Of a stretch of DNA of 64,000 nucleotides, positions 53,001 to 64,000 are shown in pieces. The translations under genes and the position numbers were made by a program. Source of the stretch: Stenopsyche tienmushanensis (taxonomy: Eukaryota > Arthropoda > Insecta > Trichoptera > Stenopsychidae); contig WACJ01000044.1 in NCBI GenBank assembly GCA_008973525.1, forward strand, positions 310,001 to 374,000, read 5' to 3'. The notes under the pieces were generated by a model. It was not told where the DNA came from. It worked only from the letters and a program-made list of their open reading frames with translations, and made no database searches. Numbering within the stretch: the stretch's first letter is position 1; the number at the start of each line of letters is the position of its first letter.

Positions 53001-55678
53001 TCAAGTTTTTGAAATAAGAATTTCTTAAATTATTGGATTAAAAAAATACGGATAATATTCGAATAATTTTATAAATATTCGAATTCACGAATATTGAAAA
53101 AGAGCAAATATTTGGGATATAGATTGGGATATTATAGATTGGGGCCCCTAATTCTGTATACTGTTGATTGTTGTAGATCTTAATTGAGTCTAAAAGAATA
53201 TAATTTTCAGTGCCATACAACTTCTTCAAAATTACATATTTAGAAGTTTGATTCTATCTCGAAATAATGCGGTTCTCAAACGGTTAAAATAAATATAAGA
53301 GACGATGCTCGCTGCGAAATAAATCTCCAATATCACAATAAATCGCTTGCAATATATCAAATTCCCCGATAGCGAAATTAATAAACTGGAAACGCGATTT
53401 CTTATCTGCCAATTGAATAGTTTATAAACCATTAAGCACAAATTGTTAAAAGGATACATATTTATTTAACCGGAATAGAAGGATATTATTCTATAGATAG
53501 CGACGAAAAAATTCCGAGCTCAGCAACGATCCTATAGATATTTTTCAAGAGAAATGATCGCTTCGTGACGTATTTATTAAACGGCGCAATTACTAGACTT
53601 TATTGGACCTAATTACGGTTTCATTCCATAATCGATCGCCTTTTTCTCGATCGCTTGGCGTATATCATATCCTTCAATTTTCATACGAAGAAATATATCT
53701 CATAAGAGAATCAGATTTATGGTTGAATTTGATATGTATTTTACATGAGCCGATATGTGATCGATTTTTATGGGAATGAGACTGGGGCATTCGAGCCGAG
53801 TTGCGATTCATGATACTAGGATCTTAAAAAATGCAATTAGTCGTATGCATTTCCGATAGTGGGGAATTTGAAATTCATATTTATTATCGTTTATGCTTTC
53901 AACGTCCTTTTGTAATCGGAAGCAATATTTAGTGCGGGAACGCAATAACGACGGCGATACAGGAAATTGTCTTCAACACCTTCCCGTTCAGTGCCCATTA
54001 ACAGCGAAAATATCGAATTGAAGCACATTAAAACTTATTATGTCAAGGAAACTGTATTTTGGAATAGGGTTTTAAATGTTAAATAGGAAATATCAAAAAA
54101 AAAACAACCATTATCCTATTTTCATATTAATGTATTGATTGCTTACGTGCACTAAACTGTACTAAGTTTCAAAATTGAAAACAACCGTTTTTCCCATTTT
54201 TAAATTATCTGAAGTCATCATCCAATAATTCAGCCAAGCACAGTTATTTTATGGTTTTATCTCAATAATATATTTAATAAATTCATGATTTCCATCTATA
54301 CTATCATCTTCTAAGGTTTGAATTTTTCCAGATACTTAAACATATTTTAGTTAATATGTGTGTAATGTTACAGTTTAAAAAGCATATATTTTTGAATAAG
54401 TACTGTGCAAAATTTAATTAAAAAATCATTGTTAAAATGCTCATATAATCATTATTGTAATTTCCGGATCAACAACCATTTGAATTATATTAACTGCTGT
54501 ATATAATATATAATATTTCTACACTGCTTAGTGCACATCGCTCTGTCAAATGCGAATATTTTAATATTCTTGCTGGCAAAAAATAACTTCCAACAAGCAT
54601 TTCAACTGTCATTCATTCGCTAATTGTAGATTAAGTGCATACTTAAGCGTACGTTCCACAATCAAACGCACTAGAATACATGCAAGTATGGTGCAAATAA
54701 CATTAAGCGACCCATACACAATCGAATATGATTAAAATGCTTGAAAATCCTTCAATACGGTTTATATAAAGCGTTGATTCTGCTTGAACGATTTACTTAT
54801 TTTTAATAAATAATTGTGCTTGAACAGATCGCGGAAGCATTAATTATGACGATTATGATCATCATCAGAAATAAGCATGCTTTATTATGAAATCCAAACG
54901 CATATTTAAGCAGCATAATGAAGACGGTTTCCTCTTGTATGGCAATCAGATAAAGATAAGAATGTCGAAACCTTGATGCTCGATACGTCATCATCAAAAT
55001 TTTTCATTTCGCATGTAGACTTATCGCAAGGCCGTATCTCTTTTCGGAAATTGTGGAAGAATTTCGTACTGTTTTATTATATGGGTTTTGAGCTTCGTTT
55101 CTATATGTATAGTATGGGGTTTATGTGTAGCAAAGTGGGCAGTAGCCATTCTTGAGTCGTGCTCATGACCAGCTGGACTGCTTTTTCTGCCTCCCGACTG
55201 CGGCTTCCTGCGCGGAGAAATTTAAATTGAAAATTATGATAATAACAGTTGGCCATCTTTGTGTGGCGAAACCATTTCGAAAATGCTGAAAATCACGAGA
55301 ATTTTCAAATAAGATTGCTGCATAAACAGCAATTTTAATTAACTGACTAATTGCAAGCGGATCAGCTGCTCTTCTTGAGAAATTATTCTGACGATGCATA
55401 TTGGTAACGTGTATGGGCTCCACAATGCTGATCTAACGATTGTCAAACTATTGCCATACATTTTAAATAGCACATTGAAGCTTAATATATATGTATTGCT
55501 AGTATCAATTATTCAAATATTACATATATCATTATCATCCCATTCAAACCCTTCGGCATCGGTTCGTCGCTTTTGTGACGATAAAATTCGGTGCGAAAAA
55601 AGCGGGCCATCGTAAAATCGGCGACCGTTTAATATCAATTTTCGTATTTATCAATTTTTATTTTCTCATAAACCTAAA
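50011..55678 (+). other. First intron of the right gene, proximal part
   Basis: Inferred intron. AT-rich, without a homeobox-like exon in any frame. It contains a repeat core at 50876-50915 (AACATTCACCTCTATATGC) and a perfect 18 bp palindrome TCGTTCGAGCTCGAACGA at 51591-51608. Less AT-rich blocks (51280-51660, 53500-54010, 55160-55400) may be non-coding conserved DNA. Confidence 0.45.
50876..50915 (+). repeat. Short copy of the dispersed ACATTCACCTC repeat
   Basis: AACATTCACCTCTATATGC followed by ATTTGATATTGAAATTAC. It matches the body of the RTE-like tail at 39.77 kb and the copies at 16.86 and 17.90 kb, without the CAT-triplet tail. Confidence 0.35.
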
Positions 55679-55680
55679 TA

Positions 55681-56487
55681 CGAGATCTGATCAAAAAATA
55701 CAGTGATATACTTGATCCGCTGAGATAGACGATGTATATTTGTACACGTTATGACTTGTTGGTCAGTTTCCAAAGCCGCTAGAGTGAGGTCGTATTTATC
55801 GCGTCTGTCGCAGAAGGAAAATCGTGTTTCAGTTTGCACAGAATTGAACGATTGTCTTCAAAATCCAGAATTTATTGCCAAATTTGTAACTGGAGATGAA
55901 ATTTGGGTTTATGGCTATGATCCTGAGATGAAAATGCAGAGTTCCTAATGGGAAAACTCCTAACTCCCCTTGTCCTAAAAAAGCATGTCAGTCAAAGTTG
56001 AATATCAAGGCCGTGCTCATTTTTTTTCGAAAGTGAGGGCATAGGGCAAAGGGAACAACTGTAAATTCTGAATTTTACAAAGGCGTAGTGCAATGTTTGC
56101 GAAACGATTTACAAAGAAAGAGACCAGAAAAATGAGCTATTAGCTTGTCGCTTAGGGTTTTTGGCTAGAAAAAGTCCTTCTGTGTGTTCAAATCCACCTT
56201 ACTCATCAGATTTAGCACCATGCAATTTCTGACTCTTTCTAAAAGTATAAACCATGCTTAAAGAAACACGTTTTGACACCATTCCTCACATTGAGATGGT
56301 CACAAAAGAGCAGCTGAACGCTCTTCCAAAAGAAACCTTCCAAAAAAGTTTCCAGGCATGGATTCATCGATGAGAAAAGTGCATCTCTAGCCAAGGATGG
56401 TACTTTAAAGAAGATTAATTCCATTTCCATGTAAACTTATTAGTTTCTTTGTAATAAAATTATTCACCGTATTTTTTTATCTCCTGC
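55681..56487 (+). mobile_element. mariner relic with internal deletion (about 807 bp)
   Basis: The left end CGAGATCTGATCAAAAAATAC follows TA (55679-55680), written here as CGAGATCTGATCAAAAAAT plus AC. The right end has the inverted CCGTATTTTTTTATCTCC. Autonomous mariners are about 1.3 kb, so roughly 500 bp is missing, mainly the N-terminal coding region. The right boundary is approximate. Confidence 0.65.
55812..56420 (+). pseudogene. mariner transposase remnant
   Basis: Reads NRVSVCTELNDCLQNPEFIA then VTGDEIWVYGYDPEMKMQSS, which keeps the first catalytic Asp (GDE). Later frames give VCSNPPYSSDLAPCNF-like sequence (about 56190-56230), FDTIPHIEMVTKEQLNAL and FQKSFQAWIHR. Many stops and frameshifts are present. 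It resembles Mos1-type mariner transposases. Confidence 0.7.
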
Positions 56488-56799
56488 TTTTTTCACAAAT
56501 TGCGAATTTTCTCCCTGTGCCAAAGGGTTAATAAACTTCTAAACTGAATCGTCTGTCATCTAAATGCTTGTACTTCCATAAAAATATTCGCAAAACAAAA
56601 TTTGTTCAAATATAATTGCAAAATAAGGTTTTTCTAGATAGACACCAACAGTACTGTTATCATAAATGCACAATTTTTCTACATAATTATACATTTAAAT
56701 GGTATATTTATATGACGCATTCATCCCATATATCATATTAGAATACAGAGGTCTATAGATCAATGGTAACTAAAAAATCATTGGTTCAAATTGCATTGG

Positions 56800-56921
56800 G
56801 ATTAATGTTTCAGAAAAACTACTATTTTTGTTGGAACGAAAATAGGAACTGAATCTTTATAAACTTTTGGAACTGAAGCGGAACGAAAACCTAAATGAAA
56901 AAATAGCGATTGGAAGCCCTG
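56800..56921 (-). repeat. Transposon-like repeat related to 21726-21853
   Basis: Includes TTGGAACGAAAATAGG, GGAACTGAAGCGGAACG and ends GATTGGAAGCCCTG. The reverse complement CAGGGCTTCCAATCGC resembles hAT-type termini. A possible left end (CAGAGGTCTATAGATC) lies at 56746. No target duplication is evident. Confidence 0.3.
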
Positions 56922-56924
56922 ATT

Positions 56925-57279
56925 AAAAAATAAATATAGTATAATATTTCCTAAAATTAAAGAGGTATTTTAAAATTACTACATTATTATTGACATTTAT
57001 CCACAATGTAAATGTTATATTAGTTTGGATTTAAATTCAGATCTTGAAAAAAAATCTCAACATACCAACAAATTTGGAAGAGTGAAAGTATTAATATTTC
57101 CAACTAATAATCTGGAATCAGGTTTAGTCTAATTTCCTAAATATGAAATAGTAAATACTGAAAAATTCATCATAAAAAGATACTTCAATGGAAATTATTT
57201 TGCACTTGATTCTTAAATTTAAAACCCAAATATATTACGAAGACAACTAATACTTGATACAGATATTTGAGGATCCCTG
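56925..57279 (+). other. Intronic, nothing recognised
   Basis: AT-rich intron sequence of the right gene with no identifiable element. Confidence 0.4.
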
Positions 57280-57660
57280 TCGTATTAGTAGGACTTCCTC
57301 CCAATACAAGCTCGTACATTTTAATGGCCAATACATTGGTGAAATACCTCCGGCCGGCGAGCCGCAACGTGTCCGCTTTTTGTCGTTACCATGGCAATCG
57401 ATAATTGGAAACGTTATTTATCACTTATGGACGAGCCTTTCTGGAAACCATTGAAGCTTCAGCGGCTTTTTGCTCCACTCAGACATTCAAAGATGGCCTC
57501 CCTGCAGACAGGTGCAATGCAGAAACTGTACAAAACAATGTTACCAATAGGATGAGCATACCGCCGTTTTGTCTACAAAGCCGTAGCGATCCATCGTAAA
57601 AACTTAATTGTTCTCTGAAAAGCATTGATATGAAACCGGACTTGAAAATTAATCGTCGGA
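57280..57660. promoter_or_regulatory. Candidate intronic regulatory block
   Basis: A 380 bp island of balanced composition inside AT-rich intron. It contains CCTCCGGCCGGCGAGCC, an ACAGGTGCAATG E-box, CATTCAAAGATGG and CTACAAAG (HMG/TCF-like cores). Short ORFs overlap on both strands (60-66 codons), but none resembles a protein or a homeodomain. Regulatory function is inferred from composition. Confidence 0.28.
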
Positions 57661-59159
57661 CATCGATCATAGAAATTGATTATGGAAATGAAAGAAAATG
57701 TTGAGCACATTGGTATATTTTCTACATTAGTAGCATCGTAGCAAAGTCATTAACCCATCAACTTCGGTTATTAATTACGGTGTCGGGGTTCGAATAGGTC
57801 ACAACCAATAAATCCTTCTTATATATGAATCAGGACTCGACTATTATATAAAATATTTTTTTTAATTTCACACGAGAGATTGACAAGTCCATATGAGACT
57901 TATTGAGCAATCATTAAAAGCATTGATGAAAATAAATCATCATAGTCATAATAAGGTATCATTATCAAAAATCATCTTTGTATTTGACTTATACTTATTT
58001 TTAAACACAGAATTTGAACCTATTTATAGGCAGAACTTTGATCCTAGCCCTATAATAATAAGCGTATTAAGTTGTCAGATAATTACCAATGGATCGTGGT
58101 AATCTACTTAGTTAAATAACCGGTGGTCAAGACTTTTAGTCTTATTACGTCTATTAATTATGCTTCAAGTGTATAATGGGATATTAATGAAACCTGCTTA
58201 TATGGAAACAATATTGTTTACTAACTACATTTAGATTTTACAATTTGGTTGACAACCAACTAGTTTTTTTGGAGATATCCGAATTGAAAGAACTCCATAA
58301 CAGAGCACACATAAGTCAGCTGTATCTGTGAAAATGTTAATGGGTATTAATCGTTTTTAAGTACCGAATAAAGGACTTCGTTTAAAATCATAAATGAAGA
58401 AACGAAGACTTCTCAAACCTTAGTCTTATTTATTAAATGCAAAAATATTTGCGATCCCACATTAAATCAATCATATTTGATTGAAAGGGTAGTTCGTTAT
58501 TAATTTGGAGCAACAAGTAGCCATTAATGAGTGATGATCTTTTCAGGTCATGATTTAAGGCATACTATTTTTAAATTATCATTTTGTAGTCCCTCTTATG
58601 GGATCATAACATTTGAGCTACAATTGTTGTAAAATTATGATTTCAATTAAAAAGATATTAAAATATGCTTTCGTCTGTGAAATTAATATTTTACAATGCT
58701 TATTTTCGACGTATCCTCAAACAGTAGACTAGGTCTAAATGATAAGGCTAAGAAAATAAAAATGTCATAATCTGGTCCATTTCATCGAATATGAAGTTTG
58801 GGATTAAGAAATAAAAATATTTTCTAACAATGTCTGTAGATTAAAATTGATACTCCCATGGTGTTTCAAATCGGCAACATTTGATCTGGTGAGCACTGCA
58901 CTTCGATTATTTTAATTCTAAAATTTATCCAAAATAAAAACCCAAGCAATTGTGTTCTATATTTTGCTAAATCCTAAAATCTCGTTGCTTCTTACGATAT
59001 CTGGTTATCATAAAATGCGAAAAGCAAATACAAATCTGAACGTTTTTATAGAACTACAAGACTAGTTTACATTGAAATTGAAATGAATCCATGCTTTTTT
59101 ACGTACGTTTATGAAGTTCGCAAACTTTTTGAATGTCAAAAAATAAAATATTGAGACTC
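57661..59159 (+). other. Intronic, nothing recognised
   Basis: AT-rich intron sequence without coding or transposon signals. Confidence 0.4.
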
Positions 59160-59620
59160 ATATTGAGACTGTCAACATGTCATGACAATCGTCAAATTTT
59201 GTGACATTGCGCAACGAGCATTTGTTCCGAAGGAGTTCTCCCTGTCGGAACACGTCCTGGATCGGCTTCTTACAAAATTGAAGCTGACGATGGCCGATGT
59301 GTGATAAGTATAGATCCATGTCACAATTTCAATAATTAAACCGGTACTCACCCGGTAAGGCCTCAGCACTGTCAAAGGATTCATCAAGAGCCGTCCAAAC
59401 GAGATAATGAAGCCGAGTGATTTCTCACCGCTTGGCATATCGCGAAGAATGATCGGTCCACATCTGCATTCCTCGGTCGAAATTAATTTAACAAGGTCCA
59501 AATTTAATAACGACATGCCCCCGGCTCTCAAATATTTGATCATTAAGTCATTGGTGAATGGTAAACCTCGCCAACTGTAGCCGGGGTAAAAAAGCTGTAA
59601 TGTTTCGACAGTTGGCTATA
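59160..59620. promoter_or_regulatory. Candidate intronic regulatory block
   Basis: Higher-complexity 460 bp segment that stays open on the minus strand for 123 codons (59543-59172). The translation has no recognised domain and no Kozak or splice support. It contains a split inverted pair TTGGCGAGG-like/AACTGTAGCC and CGACAGTTGGCT. I favour conserved non-coding DNA over a gene. Confidence 0.25.
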
Positions 59621-60061
59621 AATTTTTCATCTTAATTGGTCGGTGAGCATGCGTACACGGGAAACATTAGGTCCTTTTTATTTGTTTTCTAGAGAACAAC
59701 GGCATTTATTTCATAACCGATACTGTTTATGTGTAATGCAGTCCACGCACGCCACTGGTAATCGCATTTGTAAATCTCTTATTGCGACCCAGTGCGTGAT
59801 ATCAGATCATGATATGAAGCTTCGAATCCCGATCGGTGTTCAACAGTAGTCGTCCAGACACCTGGATTATAAAGGATGGATCCCACTTCGAAATATTCAG
59901 CACCAAATCAATAGGGATGTATCATAATTTATGTCGTTTACTACCATTCCTTATAACTTTGAAAAACTCCTCCAAATCTAATCCAATAGACTTTAATTCG
60001 AATATTGACATATGAGGAATATTGTGTTACTAATAACTAATTCTTCAAAGCGTATTTTATA

Positions 60062-61380
60062 CTCATTAATCAATAAGTCGGTAGGATGACATAGAGTTGG
60101 CGCCATTATTAACAAATTCAAATGGTTTTTTTAGATACCAACCTTTATATAAAAAAAATCATAAATAATCTGACATTTAGTTCAGTTACAGTTTAGTTAG
60201 ATACTACTTTTGTAATTTTCAAAACATCGGAAAAATCTGAATTTCAACAAAGTAATAGCTTAACAAAGGTCTATTCAGACACTGTTTCATTGAAATAAAT
60301 GATAGAGACGTGGTCGTTGTTCGCCCAAATTCGGCACTTGTTCCAGAAAACATAAGTCTACAAAATACAAGATGCATTCAAAAATCGCCATTAAATTTTG
60401 CGTTAAACTTGGGAAGTCCGTCACTGAAACGTTTCTATTAATTCAGTGAGCCTTTGGGAGTGATTGCTTGTCCATATCACAAGTTCTACGTTGGCGCAAG
60501 TCGTTCAATGAGGGCCAAGAAGAGGTCGCCGACGAATCGTGCAGTAGACGTCATTCAACCTCCCTAATCGACGAAAATGTGACACTTTTGCGTGATTGTT
60601 TGAACTCAGACGAACTGCTGAGCTTTCAATTGATAGCAGAAACTTTAAACACGAAGAAAACAACCGTTTATCGCATTGTAACTGAAGATTTTAACACAAA
60701 GACACATAGAAACTTCAACTAGCTTCTCTACAACCTTGATCTTGCCCCTCCAGATATTTTTTCATGTCCTTGCTTGAAAAAAGTTCTGAAAGGGAACCAT
60801 TGGGACACGATTGAAACAATCATCATAATTTTTGCATGCGGTATGTGTCAATGAATGAAACATGGAACCATCACTATACTTCAGAGTCAAATCGGCATTC
60901 AGCTGAATTAACACTGAATCACAGTATTTTATTGATCGATTACCTCAATAAACAGAAGAACCATCAATAGCGAATATTATATGGGGTTATTGGTGCGTTT
61001 TATGGAAGAAATTGCGAAAATACAAACCCAATAATTTGAAGAAAAAAGTGCTCTTTCATCAAGATAATGCATCGGGTTACAAGTCGATCGCAACAATGGC
61101 TAAATTGCACCGATTACACTTTGAATTGCTTCCCCATCCATCATATTCCCCGGATCTGGCTCTCAGCGACCTATTTGCAGATCTAAAAGAAATGCTTCAG
61201 GAAAAGAGATTTGCAGCTCTAATGAATAATTGATAAAAGACAAAACTGAAGCCTATTTTGAGGACAAAATGTATCATTCTTAAAGTAGACTATGTACATG
61301 AATAAAATCTAATTTTGCCTAAAAGTTGTTGTCAGGAGTGGCGTCAACTACAAGTCATCCTACGAACTTATTGAGTGATG
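60062..61380 (+). mobile_element. mariner element, full length but inactive
   Basis: 1319 bp with TA on each side (60060-60061 and 61381-61382). The ends are imperfect inverted repeats: CTCATTAATCAATAAGTCGG then TAGGATGAC on the left, and on the right the inverse of CATCACTCAATAAGTTCG then TAGGATGAC. The length fits an intact mariner. The transposase has stops, frameshifts and a catalytic change. An orphan copy of the same end lies at 28143-28170. Confidence 0.85.
60373..61290 (+). pseudogene. mariner transposase, decayed
   Basis: Starts MHSKIAIKFCVKLGKS (60373). The DNA-binding part continues VLRWRKSFNEGQEEV and TTVYRIVTEDFNTK. The catalytic part includes VSMNETW, where the family has GDETW, so the first catalytic Asp is replaced by Asn. 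It then has LFHQDNASGYKSIATMAKLH (second Asp present) and HPSYSPDLALSDL (third acidic position present). Several stops and frameshifts occur, for example after residues encoded at 60720 and at 61232. Inactive. Confidence 0.8.
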
Positions 61381-61382
61381 TA

Positions 61383-63299
61383 CATTGTATGTTTCATTAA
61401 AGTATGTATTTAATATTAATATTTCTTACATCAGACTAAGAAAATAATGAATGTTTGAGATTAATTTAATTTAAAAATTTATAATAAGAAGGTTGTATAT
61501 GCCTTCTCACTGTATATTTAACGTAATTGAAGAAGAAAAAAACAGTTTAAAATCCATTCGTGACTTTCAACCGACTATAGTATAGTAATATGATATTATC
61601 ACCAGTAAAACTATCAGAAACACTCACTGGAATCTACACGACAAGAACCTTTAAAAGAGTGGTTATATTATATATTTATAAAAGAGAAAAATTCGCCATC
61701 ATCGTCGATATGATAAATTGCATGCTGGATGAAAGCATCGGAATAATAAATCAATATCAGAAACATGTCGCATTAATTTTACTTCAGTTTCTTGATAAGA
61801 ATTGGGTCATATTCATCTCATTTGTATGCAAATAAATATCCATATTTTATGCACTGAACAGGGTTAAAATATGCATTTTTGTAGCATTGTCAAGGACGAT
61901 ATTTGAATGGCATGCGTCGTTGGTTGGGCAAATCCTTGATTTGACCCAAAGACCAATTAGTGCAGGAAACAATATGGGATCAGATGACATCTCGAATCCA
62001 AGAAGCCGGAAGGCGTAAATCGACCCATTTCCAAGAAGGTTTTTCAAACCTCATCAAGAATTCATATCAGACAAAACGAATCCTCGGAACTGGTCCGAAC
62101 TTAATTTAATCAATTAAAATTGAGCTCTGGCCGATTGACCGTATAATTGGTAGCTTCGAAAAAATAATATATTACAAAACGAAAAAGGCGCACAGTTATC
62201 ATAGCAATCATTCGCTGTTTGTGTAATAAATTCGTTAAATGGAGAATTTTTAAACAGAGGAAGTATTGGATAGACTTTGGACCTTTGTTATTTTGGAATT
62301 GCAAAACGAATGGAATATTCATTATTCGATTATGTCATACCATTAAATTCATGAAGCCGTACTGTTGGTGATGTAATTGAATACTAATTGTGCAAATTGC
62401 TTGAATTCTGATTTAACACTTTTTTAAGTTTCGCCATCATTAATACAAATTGGTAATTATTAAAAATCTATTTAAATCTATATTTTGAGACAAGGATTGG
62501 CATTTGATCAAAATTGAAATCCTTAGGACAAAAGTGAAGCATCACTGATAACACCTTAAGGTACCACAAGTTAGCTCGTCACTCAATGTAACCCACAAAC
62601 GTACAGAAAATTACGTCGGCTTAACGACCACGAAGAGACCTGTCTTAAAGGTTTATGTCTTCATTAGGCGAGGCCAGCATATTCAGCCATTTTCAGGCAA
62701 TAACTCTTCGTTTTGCGCAATAATTCTCGAGTAATGACTGACAACTTCTTGCTTGAGCCACGTTGTAGGTAAATTGGATCAAAACCATTCCATCCAAACA
62801 ATATTTATTGCGACTACTTAAAATGACGACTCATGCGATATTAAATCGAGGCCAATACAAATAATGACACCCCAACAAACCTCAATACCAAAATTATGCT
62901 CAAATAACCCGCACATCCGTGTAATTAAAAAAAAACAATATTTTTAGACCGAAAATATATTTTTTGCTAATAAAAGTGCCATAAATATTGAATTGTTCTA
63001 CAATTTTCAATTATTTAACATATGCAAATTCGTAACACAATTGTCTACTTTCATTCTGCTATTCAAATGTGATTGATTTTATCGAATGATTACGAAATCG
63101 CAATAAAATCACAATAGTTATTGAAATTCAATTCCTTGTTGATGTGTCCAAAGCTCATTAGGTGAAAAAGTTCAACAACTCTTTACAATAATTAGACGTT
63201 GGGTTGAAGAGAATTAATACATTTGAATTGCTTCTATATGACACGATATTTAGGTAAATGGTAATTTTCCTTGAATATTTTATATAAATACGCATATTC
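61383..63299 (+). other. Intronic, no gene recognised
   Basis: AT-rich intron sequence. Less AT-rich patches at 61890-62100 and 62560-62780 could be regulatory. No homeobox-like exon and no transposon are identified. Confidence 0.4.
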
Positions 63300-63640
63300 A
63301 ATGCAAGTTCATGACATTTGAAAGACTCTATGACCGAAATGTATCAGATAAACCCAATAAAACTCTCAAAGATGTTTATCGCGAAGTAACATCCCACAGA
63401 TATCAATATTGCTTCCTAAAATTTAAACCAGGCAATTGAAGCTTAAGGGATGAACCGAGAACCAGACGACCTTTGAATTTTGATAACGATGCACAAAAAT
63501 CCCTAAACCAGTCAGATCCCCATGTACCACTGTGCAATCAAATTTAAAACTCACCGACAAAACGAATAGGATGGCTTTTATGGGATAGGATGTGGATATT
63601 ATACTCCTTGACCGAAAACAACAATATCATTATAAAAACC
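63300..63640 (+). pseudogene. mariner transposase N-terminal fragment
   Basis: Reads KDVYREVTSHRYQYCFLKFK, SLRDEPRTRRPLNFDNDAQK, then NQSDPHVPLCN and, further on, LTENN. This is the helix-turn-helix and linker region (FxxFKxGDxxLxDxPRSGRP...IExxP) of a Mos1-type mariner transposase. Stops are present. The catalytic domain is absent up to the window end. Confidence 0.7.
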
Positions 63641-64000
63641 TATAATGGCAGCCCAAAACATAATTTTTTAAAGAACCAGTAATATAAATGGAAATTTTTA
63701 TAAAAAATAATCTTAGAAGAATAATCCTAAATAACCATAGAAGGAGTGTTTTCTCAAAAAACAATATTTGGACGCAGTGTTCGATTTCGATTCATAAATT
63801 CGGGTTCAAGATTGAGAAATCTGTATTAATATTTTATTATATTAATATTTCCAAACAATCCCCTCTTACTTAAAAATTCGTTCTTAAATAACCTTATTCC
63901 AATTTAGCCATATATGGAAGACAATGGGAAATCACAATGCAAAAAATCTCTTATAGTGGTCACTTGATGAAGGATATGGCACTGAAGAAGAAAAATAATA
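63641..64000 (+). other. Intronic, nothing recognised
   Basis: AT-rich. May include the degraded rest of the preceding mariner, but no conserved motif is legible. Confidence 0.35.

Noticed and set aside
59172..59543. 123-codon minus-strand ORF, the longest outside the homeobox exons
   Set aside because: The translation has no domain and no convincing splice sites. Listed instead as a possible conserved non-coding block.
50011..64000. Homeobox exon of the right gene within the window
   Set aside because: Searched for WFQNRR- and RTPFT-like coding in plus-strand frames and found none; it should lie beyond the window.

Overview
This is a 64 kb, AT-rich, intron-dominated animal window, almost certainly from an insect. 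The pointers are eukaryotic splice donors, decayed DNA transposons of typically insect families (mariner, Tc1, Tigger/pogo, piggyBac) and two homeobox-gene first exons of muscle-segment-homeobox (msh/Drop, Msx) type. I cannot fix the order from sequence alone. There are no prokaryotic operons, CRISPR arrays, rRNA genes or convincing tRNA genes.

Only two real protein-coding segments are visible, each a first coding exon. The first (minus strand, 1196-2051) lies in a GC/CpG-rich island. It encodes an N-terminal eh1 repression motif, an acidic stretch and an Ala/Pro/Gly-rich tail. The second (plus strand, 49275-50010) encodes the same eh1 core (RISFSVxSLLAxT), an acidic stretch and a Pro/Trp-rich tail. 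Both exons stop at a splice donor in phase 1. The homeobox exons are not in the window, because the genes run outward past both ends. The most economical reading is a head-to-head pair of divergent msh/Msx paralogues separated by about 47 kb with no other gene. About 1.2 kb (left) and 14 kb (right) of first-intron sequence are also present.

The 47 kb interval (about 2.25-49.04 kb) holds old transposable elements and unique sequence blocks. Some blocks are less AT-rich and look like candidate cis-regulatory DNA, including a TGACA/TGTCA half-site cluster at 9.28-9.61 kb. The mobile-element remains are: a piggyBac relic with intact TTAA-flanked ends (21.9-23.1 kb); a Tigger relic (28.4-29.7 kb); a TTAA-flanked piggyBac-like element with a second piggyBac end inside it (33.4-34.9 kb); a Tc1 fragment (37.5 kb); two inverted copies of one TA-flanked non-autonomous family (40.1 and 46.7 kb); a LINE 3' fragment (43.2 kb); related mariner-type C-terminal fragments (35.0 and 43.8 kb); and scattered copies of an RTE-like 3' tail (17.5, 17.8 and 39.7 kb). 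The first intron of the right-hand gene carries three more mariner relics (55.7, 60.1 and 63.3 kb). Every transposase reading frame is broken.

If the pairing is right, the two genes would share one regulatory landscape, and each would encode a Groucho-recruiting homeodomain repressor. A DPE-type promoter candidate sits upstream of the left gene and a TATA-type candidate upstream of the right one. Stretches described as empty were read without alignment tools, so conserved non-coding elements could be missed there.
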